A stretch of 5,023 bases of DNA from Bacillota bacterium (GTDB lineage: Bacteria > Bacillota > Clostridia > Christensenellales > CALWSW01): the NCBI GenBank assembly GCA_023402915.1, contig JAEYFO010000120.1, positions 1 to 5,023 on the forward strand. The letters are read 5' to 3'. Below the pieces are notes generated by a model, which was given only the letters and a program-made list of their open reading frames with translations, ran no database searches and had not been told where the DNA came from. The position numbers and the translations under genes were made by a program. Shown in pieces: positions 1 to 3,968 of this stretch. Position 1 is the first letter of the stretch, and the number at the start of each line of letters is the position of its first letter.

Positions 1-10
1 CCCCTGCTCC

Positions 11-451
11 CTACCCCCGTCTCCGCTTCCGCCACTTGCGGAACACCACGGTCGTAAAGCCGAGGGAGAGGGCAATGGCGCCGAAAACCAGCATGGTGGA
101 CGCGCCGACGAGCGCCGCTTCGCGATAGCTCCCCTCGATGAGCAGCAGCATCGTGTTGTATAGCCCAAAACCGGGCAGCGTCGCAATGATGCCCATGGTC
201 GTGAATACCGTCGAGGGCATCTTCATCCGGATGGCCGTCCATTCGCCCAACAGCCCGGCCACCAGCCCCGCCAGCAACGCGCCCGCCGCCGGCTGCCCCG
301 TGCAAAGATCGATCAGGTGATAGAGCGCAGAGCTCAGGCCGCCGATGGCCGCGCCGGGCAGAAGCGTGCGCTTCGGCGCGTGAAACAGCAGCCCGAACCC
401 CGCTGTGGCCGCGCCGGAAAAAAGAAGATCCGTCAAAAACCTTTCCAGCAT
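11..451 (-). CDS. Threonine/serine exporter family, small membrane subunit (DUF3815, ThrE_2/YjjB-like)
   Basis: This 146-residue, very hydrophobic protein matches the C-terminal half of ThrE-type exporters, which in Firmicutes and enterobacteria is often a separate gene (YjjB-like). About five membrane segments are visible near residues 5-23, 33-48, 54-70, 85-104 and 112-136. A strongly basic tail (KWRKRRRG, 139-146) is probably cytoplasmic. The segment RMKMPSTVFTTMGIIATLPG (75-94) has the arginine, proline and glycine pattern typical of the family between its third and fourth helices. The ATG start is preceded by GGGAGG at 465-460, eight bases upstream, directly after the stop of the preceding gene. 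The 15-base gap implies one transcript and coupled translation with that gene. It should work as a complex with the DUF1212 partner in the cytoplasmic membrane. Known relatives export threonine/serine (ThrE of Corynebacterium) or succinate (E. coli YjjPB), so the substrate here is open. No terminator is visible before the window edge. Confidence 0.9.
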   Translation of the reverse strand: MLERFLTDLLFSGAATAGFGLLFHAPKRTLLPGAAIGGLSSALYHLIDLCTGQPAAGALLAGLVAGLLGEWTAIRMKMPSTVFTTMGIIATLPGFGLYNTMLLLIEGSYREAALVGASTMLVFGAIALSLGFTTVVFRKWRKRRRG

Positions 452-466
452 CGCTGTCCCCTCCCG

Positions 467-1228
467 CTAAAGCGCGGCGCTCAGCGCCACCACAATGCCC
501 GCGCCCGCCGCCAGGCTGATCGCCTTGAGCAGCGCTTCGGCCGTGCGCGCCGTGCCCGAGATCAAATCGCCGTTGACCGTATCGCGGATGGCGTTCGCCA
601 TGACCAGACCGGGCAGAAGAGGCATCATCGCGCCCACAATGACGGCGTATTGGTTGCAGGGCAAAAGCGCAGACCCCACCGTGGAGATCAGCGCCGTCAA
701 CGCGCCGCTTGTAAGACAATACAGCGCGGAGGAAGGGCCGCCGCCCTCGAAAAAACAGGCCAATAGCCGCGTCGTCAGGCCGCAGAGCGCCGCCAGCAGG
801 AAATCCACGATCGTTACGCCCGAAAACAGCAGCGTGAAAAAGCTGGCCGACAGCGCCGAGGCAAGCAAATCGCCGGCCAGATGGGCCGGATGTGCGGCTG
901 CGAGCGCTTCGAGCTTTTCATAGCCCTCTGCAAGCGAAAGCGTCCCCGCCGTGATGCCGCGGGAGATGTCATTGACCGCCGCAATGCGGGAAAGATCGGT
1001 CGTCCGGCTGGTGACCCGCACCACCTGCGAGCGGCTGGCCGAACCGTCCGGCGGCGTCAGCGAAAAGAATACCCCCGTGGGCAGCGCCAGCACCTGCACC
1101 GGCTCGGAAACATAGGGCTGGCAGATGAACGAAACGGTTTCTTCCGCCCGGTAGGTTTCTGCGCCACTTTCCAAAAGCAGCCGCGCCGCCAGTCCGGCCG
1201 TGCGCAAAAGCAGTTCTGTCTGTTCCAA
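467..1228 (-). CDS. Threonine/serine exporter family, large subunit (DUF1212, ThrE/YjjP-like), TTG start
   Basis: The 253-residue protein matches the DUF1212 (ThrE) family. A soluble N-terminal part carries the hallmark ESGAETYRAEETV (20-32) and AVNDISR (84-90). About five membrane segments follow (roughly 117-136, 138-158, 165-187, 192-211, 229-251). The signature MMPLLPGLVMANAIRD (201-216) and SGTARTAEALLKA (224-236) lie in the last third. The frame stays open to 1426, giving 319 residues, but the extra 66 residues match nothing I recognise in the family. Starting at TTG (1228-1226) puts GAGGA (1241-1237) eight bases upstream and yields a length near the family norm of about 250. The in-frame ATG at 1345 has no convincing ribosome binding site and lies inside a palindrome. 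The gene is the first of an operon with the DUF3815 gene. It should form the other half of the exporter, moving threonine/serine or small carboxylates outward; the substrate is not determinable here. Confidence 0.9.
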   Translation of the reverse strand: MEQTELLLRTAGLAARLLLESGAETYRAEETVSFICQPYVSEPVQVLALPTGVFFSLTPPDGSASRSQVVRVTSRTTDLSRIAAVNDISRGITAGTLSLAEGYEKLEALAAAHPAHLAGDLLASALSASFFTLLFSGVTIVDFLLAALCGLTTRLLACFFEGGGPSSALYCLTSGALTALISTVGSALLPCNQYAVIVGAMMPLLPGLVMANAIRDTVNGDLISGTARTAEALLKAISLAAGAGIVVALSAAL

Positions 1229-1242
1229 AACAAGTTTCCTCA
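1229..1242 (-). promoter_or_regulatory. Ribosome binding site deciding the TTG start of the DUF1212 gene
   Basis: On the minus strand TGAGGAAA (1242-1235) contains GAGGA followed by an eight-base spacer to TTG at 1228. No comparable site precedes the upstream in-frame ATG at 1345. This is the main reason for choosing the shorter protein. Confidence 0.6.
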
Positions 1243-1254
1243 GCGCCCCGCCGT

Positions 1255-1324
1255 AAAAAAACAGCGCGCGCAATGTCGTTGTTGCCTGATCGCGCAGAAA
1301 CTTTGAGAATTCCCCCAAAGTTTC
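1255..1324 (-). promoter_or_regulatory. Structured leader of the exporter operon: 9-bp hairpin, then GC hairpin with T7 run (possible attenuator)
   Basis: Just upstream of the TTG start, a perfect inverted repeat GAAACTTTG (1297-1305) / CAAAGTTTC (1316-1324) encloses a 10-base loop. Further along the transcript, GCGCG (1295-1291) can pair with CGCGC inside the 1271-1264 GC run. That is followed on the minus strand by TG and seven T residues (1261-1255). This is the layout of a weak intrinsic terminator placed 27 bases before the start codon. The 5-bp stem has a loop of about 20 bases, so termination strength is doubtful. No T-box or known riboswitch consensus was recognised. Confidence 0.3.
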
Positions 1325-1329
1325 AGAGG

Positions 1330-1346
1330 AATGTCCGAGGGACATT
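1330..1346. repeat. Palindrome AATGTCC-3 nt-GGACATT in exporter leader
   Basis: Two perfect 7-base arms (1330-1336 and 1340-1346) are separated by GAG. The site lies about 100 bases upstream of the DUF1212 start codon and about 50 bases downstream of the candidate -10 element. It could be a dimeric repressor operator or an RNA hairpin with a triloop. Function is inferred only from symmetry and position. Confidence 0.4.
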
Positions 1347-1397
1347 TTCGCCCGGTTTGCCGCAGAACATTCGTTTGCGCAAAGAGAATACGGCTGT

Positions 1398-1426
1398 ATC
1401 ATCTCATATTGTGTGCAGGGACGCAA
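1398..1426 (-). promoter_or_regulatory. Candidate promoter of the exporter operon (weak)
   Basis: On the minus strand TTGCGT (1426-1421) is followed after 17 bases by GATGAT (1403-1398). TG stands one base before the -10 hexamer, as in extended -10 promoters. The -35 box matches consensus only at TTG and the -10 at four of six. If used, the transcript would carry a leader of about 160 bases containing the palindrome and hairpins described nearby. Confidence 0.3.
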
Positions 1427-1544
1427 GGCTTTTCAGCGGATTTTTCTGGGGGAAGAAACAGGAAAGCAGAAAAAGGGCGGGGTCCTTTACCGTATGCTGC
1501 GTGGAAAAACGCCGCCCAACGCGCGACAGCAAGAGATTGTCTTT

Positions 1545-1584
1545 TATGAAAAACTCTATGAAAAACGATTCGGAAAAAACGATT
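1545..1584. repeat. Short overlapping direct repeats in the PPC/exporter spacer
   Basis: TATGAAAAAC occurs at 1545-1554 and 1557-1566 (12-bp period). AAAAACGATT occurs at 1561-1570 and 1575-1584 (14-bp period). The repeats lie between the PPC gene terminator and the exporter leader in an A-rich stretch. They may be an operator or UP-like element for the exporter operon, or simply low-complexity sequence. Confidence 0.35.
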
Positions 1585-1593
1585 TTGAGAGGG

Positions 1594-1627
1594 AAAAACG
1601 AAGGCCGTCCGGCGAGGGCGGCCTTTT
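1594..1627 (-). terminator. Intrinsic terminator of the PPC/DUF296 gene
   Basis: The minus-strand RNA forms a perfect 7-bp stem AAGGCCG (1625-1619) / CGGCCTT (1607-1601) with an 11-base loop. A CG step and a T5 run (1598-1594) follow. It begins about 70 bases after the PPC stop codon and has the right orientation to end that transcript before the exporter operon. Confidence 0.75.
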
Positions 1628-1697
1628 ACGAAAGGAAGCGGCTGTCATGCGGAATGGGCGCACAGCGGCTTTTCAAGGCAGGCGAAAGCCTTTGCGG

Positions 1698-2120
1698 TCA
1701 TTGAAAATCAAACAGATTCAGCCCGACGCCGTCGTCGAATTTGCGGTTGACCGTTCCGTCCAGCAGAGTGATGACCATCTCGCAGGTGGCGCTCACCACA
1801 GCCCGGTTCAGGTGGCCGCCGAACACCGCGCCCTGCCGGTTGCCCGCGCTCATGTGCAGATGGGCGTAGAACGCGCCGTCCATGGTGGTGATCGTGCCTG
1901 TCAGCGAGACGATTTCGAAGCTGCCGGAAAATTCGTTGGCGTAATACTTTTTTTCCGCCGTGTCAAACACGCCGACGGTGAAGGAGTTCGTCGCGCCCAG
2001 GGCGTTGATGTGCGCCAGAGTGATGTGTTCCTTTTCCGCAATGCGCTGGAGCTGTTCAAGGATCTCTTCGCCGCGGTCAATGCGGGCGAGAATGGTGCTG
2101 CCAAACTTTCGATAGTCCAT
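1698..2120 (-). CDS. PPC/DUF296 domain protein (putative DNA-binding or metal-binding trimer fold)
   Basis: The 140-residue product is almost entirely a single PPC (DUF296) domain. Visible family marks are an early RGEEI (16-20), ALGATNSFTVGVFD (40-53), SGSFEIVSLTGTI (65-77), DGAFYAHLHM (81-90) and VFGGHLNRAVV (99-109). His87, His89 and His103 are the conserved histidines expected to line the metal site in prokaryotic members. The start is ATG at 2120-2118, with AGAAAGAGG (2136-2128) seven bases upstream; a longer open frame to 2264 has no support. Plant members carry AT-hooks, but none is present here, so the prokaryotic form is a stand-alone domain. Such proteins are often annotated as DNA-binding, although for most bacterial members the role is unproven. 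It appears to be a single-gene unit with its own promoter and terminator. No physiological function can be assigned from this context. Confidence 0.9.
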   Translation of the reverse strand: MDYRKFGSTILARIDRGEEILEQLQRIAEKEHITLAHINALGATNSFTVGVFDTAEKKYYANEFSGSFEIVSLTGTITTMDGAFYAHLHMSAGNRQGAVFGGHLNRAVVSATCEMVITLLDGTVNRKFDDGVGLNLFDFQ

Positions 2121-2145
2121 GATGCCGCCTCTTTCTGATAAAAAG

Positions 2146-2171
2146 CAGTTGAAAACAGCTGAAAGCAGCTG
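2146..2171. repeat. Three CAGYTG motifs at exact 10-bp spacing in the PPC leader
   Basis: CAGTTG (2146-2151), CAGCTG (2156-2161) and CAGCTG (2166-2171) begin precisely 10 bp apart. The first two continue as CAGYTGAAAR. Each motif is a full or near 6-bp palindrome, so three copies would lie on the same face of the helix. They sit between the candidate -10 box (2191-2186) and the ribosome binding site of the PPC gene. That is a typical place for a repressor array or autoregulatory site. Confidence 0.5.
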
Positions 2172-2185
2172 CCGGTTTCGAGAAA

Positions 2186-2215
2186 AGCATAGCAGAAATT
2201 TCGAAAAATTGCCAG
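2186..2215 (-). promoter_or_regulatory. Candidate extended -10 promoter of the PPC gene
   Basis: On the minus strand CTGGCA (2215-2210, four of six to the -35 consensus) is followed after 18 bases by TATGCT (2191-2186, four of six). A TGC immediately precedes the hexamer and gives an extended -10. The predicted transcript would start near 2180 and have a leader of about 60 bases that contains the CAGYTG array. Confidence 0.45.
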
Positions 2216-2385
2216 TGGGAAAAGCGAAAAGCGGCAGGTCGAATGGGGCGGGACGTTTTTTCAAAGAAGAGTTTCAAAAAAAGTCTTGGAAAAGGTGAGC
2301 TGCGGAGAGAAGTGAAAGGAACAAAGCTGACCGAATAATACCGTGTTTTCGGAAAAAGCAGGGACTGCGACAGGGGCTGCGGGAA

Positions 2386-2422
2386 GAAAAAGCAGCGGCT
2401 TCTTCGAAAATAGCGCATTTTC
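2386..2422 (-). repeat. Two adjoining small stem-loops downstream of the dehydrogenase
   Basis: Reading the minus strand, GAAAAT (2422-2417) pairs with ATTTTC (2411-2406) around a 5-base loop. This is followed without a gap by GAAGAAGC (2405-2398) pairing with GCTTTTTC (2393-2386) around a 4-base loop (8 bp, one G-U). Together with the larger hairpin at 2433-2463 they form a row of three stem-loops. They may be accessory terminators, a 3' UTR structure, or a small RNA. Confidence 0.4.
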
Positions 2423-2432
2423 CAGGCACAGC

Positions 2433-2463
2433 GAAAGACCGCCCGGAAACCGGACGGCCCTTC
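2433..2463 (-). terminator. Strong hairpin, probable terminator of the dehydrogenase transcript
   Basis: The minus-strand RNA can form a 14-bp stem (2463-2450 with 2446-2433) around a TTT loop. Three pairs are G-U, and read on the plus strand those positions become A-C mismatches, so the fold favours the minus-strand transcript. The U residues are absorbed in the stem rather than following it, so canonical termination is less certain. It lies about 50 bases after the dehydrogenase stop codon. On the plus strand the imperfect hairpin is followed by T5, but no plus-strand gene needs it. Confidence 0.5.
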
Positions 2464-2513
2464 TTTTTATGGACAGGAGTAACGAACACACATCAATTTT
2501 TGAAAAGCGGAGC

Positions 2514-3673
2514 TTACACGATCGTGCGGATGAAGGCTTCCAGCTCTTCGGGATGCTCTTTGTCGAAGCGGCGGGGGTTGGAGGACATGCTCGTGCCGAA
2601 GCTGGCCATGGTCAGGCCGTGGATGGCTTCTTCGGGGATGTTCAGGTGCTTGAAGTCGGGCTTGATGTTCATGTGGGCGGTCAGATCGAAGATGAAATCC
2701 ACCGCCGCCTGCGCCGCTTCTTCGTCGGAAGCAAAGCGCTTGCCGGTGAGGGCCTCGCCCACGCGCGCCATGCGCTCGGTCACCACGGGCATGTTCAGCT
2801 TCATCACGTGGGGAAGCATGATGCCGCAGGCTTCGCCGTGAGGCACGCCATACTGGATGCCGACAGCCATGCCCACGCCGTGCGCAGCGCCCAGGCCGGA
2901 GTTGGCGAACGCCATGCCGCCCATGAGAGCCGCAGCCGCCATGCCTTCGCGGGCTTCCATGTCCTTGCCGTCGTCATAAGCGCGGCGCAGGTACTTGCCG
3001 GCCAGCTCGATGCCCTTGAGGGACAGGCCGTCGCTGATGGGCGTGGCGCGCCAGGTGGTGTACGCCTCGATCAGGTGGGTCATGGCGTCGATGCCGGAGT
3101 TGGCGGTGACGCTCTTGGGGCAGCCCACGGTCAGCGCCGGATCGACGATGGTCAAATTGGCCATCATGGAATCGGAACGCATGGAGCGCTTGAAGTTGAG
3201 GATGTGGGAGCCGAGAACGGCGTTTTTTGTCACTTCGGAGCCGGTGCCCGCCGTGGGGGAACGGAGATGAAGGGCACGGGTTCGATGGTGACTTTTTTGC
3301 CCTTGCCGACCACTTCCATGTAGTCGATGGCGGGGGTGCCGTTGGTGATGAGCGCGGCGATGGCCTTGCCAACGTCGATGTTGCTGCCGCCGCCGATGGA
3401 CATGACCGCGTCGCAGCCGAAAGCGACAGCCCGCGCGCAGATATCGTCCACCTGCTCGACTGTGGGCTCACCGGCCACTTCGCCGATGACGAGATACTTC
3501 TTGCCCATGTCTTCAAGCTGCTTTTTTACGTCGCCCATCACGGGAGAATTCACAAAGAAGGGATCGACCACCAGCAGGAAGTTCGTGCCGAGGGCGTCGA
3601 TATGGTTTTTCAGTTCATGAATGGCGCCCTGCTTGAAGATGATCTTGTGCGCAGTCAGAAAAGAGAATTCCAT
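2514..3673 (-). pseudogene. Iron-containing alcohol dehydrogenase, split by a one-base frameshift
   Basis: This is a group III (iron-dependent) alcohol dehydrogenase. Such enzymes interconvert alcohols and aldehydes or ketones with NAD(P)H in the cytoplasm. The ATG at 3673 has an excellent AAGGAGG site (3686-3680), six bases upstream. The N-terminal part (to about 3255) has the nucleotide-binding loop SIGGGSNID near residues 92-100. The C-terminal part (about 3233 to the TAA at 2516-2514) has the metal ligands Asp196, His200, His265 and His279 in repaired numbering (GIDAMTHLIEA, GAAHGVGMA, VPHGEACG). The frame breaks in the conserved PTTAGTGSE-type motif. Coding-strand GTT CCC CC ACG GCG lacks one base, at the C5 run (plus-strand G5, 3255-3259). 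As read, translation ends in a TGA (3232-3230) after 147 codons. Adding one base gives 386 residues, the normal family length. All else is intact, so this is either a sequencing or assembly error or a very recent mutation. Substrate is unknown; the adjacent sugar kinase hints at sugar-alcohol or lactaldehyde/glycolaldehyde metabolism. Confidence 0.85.
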
Positions 3674-3709
3674 GGGGTTCCTCCTTGAAAAATGACGGAA
3701 GGGAAGGCT

Positions 3710-3736
3710 CTCCCTGCAGGAGTGAGGGAGCTTTTT
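3710..3736. repeat. Hairpin in the dehydrogenase leader
   Basis: CTCCCT (3710-3715) and AGGGAG (3725-3730) form a 6-bp stem with a 9-base loop, about 25 bases upstream of the ribosome binding site. On the plus strand it is followed by C and T5 (3732-3736), giving a terminator shape. However, no plus-strand gene ends here, so a leader structure in the minus-strand mRNA or a barrier to antisense transcription is more likely. Confidence 0.35.
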
Positions 3737-3767
3737 GAAAAAACATCGAAAATTTACCGGAATTTGA

Positions 3768-3780
3768 CAGAAAATTTCTG
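3768..3780. promoter_or_regulatory. 13-bp palindrome CAGAAA-A-TTTCTG upstream of the dehydrogenase
   Basis: Perfect 6-bp arms lie around one central base in an AT-rich stretch about 95 bases upstream of the dehydrogenase start. A very weak promoter-like pair overlaps and follows it on the minus strand: CTGTCA, then 17 bases, then GATGTT. The palindrome could be an operator. Evidence is symmetry and position only. Confidence 0.25.
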
Positions 3781-3846
3781 AAAAAAGCGCAAAGGAAGCC
3801 CCGTCCGGAGGGGATGCAGGCAACGGGAGGGCAGCCTGCATATCCC
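3781..3846 (-). terminator. Tandem hairpins with T6 run, possible terminator of the kinase transcript
   Basis: On the minus strand ATGCAGGC (3841-3834) pairs perfectly with GCCTGCAT (3821-3814) around a 12-base loop. The stem can continue past a 2-base bulge. It is followed by CCCC (3813-3810) / GGGG (3802-3799) around a CCGTCCGG-type core, then a pyrimidine-rich stretch and T6 (3786-3781). It lies 120-190 bases past the kinase stop. The T run is 12 bases past the last stem, so this is a plausible but not classical terminator. If real, the dehydrogenase needs its own promoter. Confidence 0.4.
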
Positions 3847-3944
3847 GGTTCCGGCAGGGGAAACGAAAATCGCTTTTTCAAACGTCCGGCGATGTCCGGC
3901 TCAGGCGGCAGGGCTGCGGGAAGGCTCCCGGCTTACCGCCCCGG

Positions 3945-3962
3945 GCGCTCTTTGGGGAGCGC
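3945..3962 (-). repeat. Perfect 6-bp hairpin just after the kinase stop codon
   Basis: GCGCTC and GAGCGC surround a 6-base loop, beginning six bases after the kinase TAA. No T tract follows, so it is not a typical intrinsic terminator. It may stabilise the mRNA 3' end. A second small stem CGGGA-4 nt-TCCCG lies at 3917-3930. Confidence 0.35.
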
Positions 3963-3968
3963 TGCCGG

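Noticed and set aside
1229..1700. Search for a T-box or known riboswitch in the exporter leader
   Set aside because: No T-box consensus or other known aptamer core was recognised, so only a generic structured leader is reported.
1413..2138. Plus-strand open frame of 241 codons
   Set aside because: It runs across the PPC terminator and antisense to the PPC gene, has no ribosome binding site and no recognisable domain.
2334..2339. TATTAT -10-like hexamer on the minus strand
   Set aside because: Five of six matches to -10, but no -35 similarity at 16-18 bases; a better promoter lies closer to the PPC gene.
2261..2491. Minus-strand small open frames in the spacer between the dehydrogenase and the PPC gene
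   Set aside because: They overlap the hairpin row, have Phe/Ser/Leu-rich translations explained by the pyrimidine-rich strand, and lack ribosome binding sites.
2343..3323. Long plus-strand open frame (326 codons) with His/Gly/Ala-rich translation
   Set aside because: It is antisense to the dehydrogenase, which has clear family motifs, and its composition is typical of the complement of GC-rich coding sequence.
3764..3769. Perfect TTGACA on the plus strand
   Set aside because: No matching -10 box is evident at the right spacing and no plus-strand gene lies downstream.
3865..3879. Near-palindrome resembling a catabolite-repression (cre) site
   Set aside because: The spacing between the half-site TG and the central CG does not fit the cre consensus, and the site is far from a convincing promoter.
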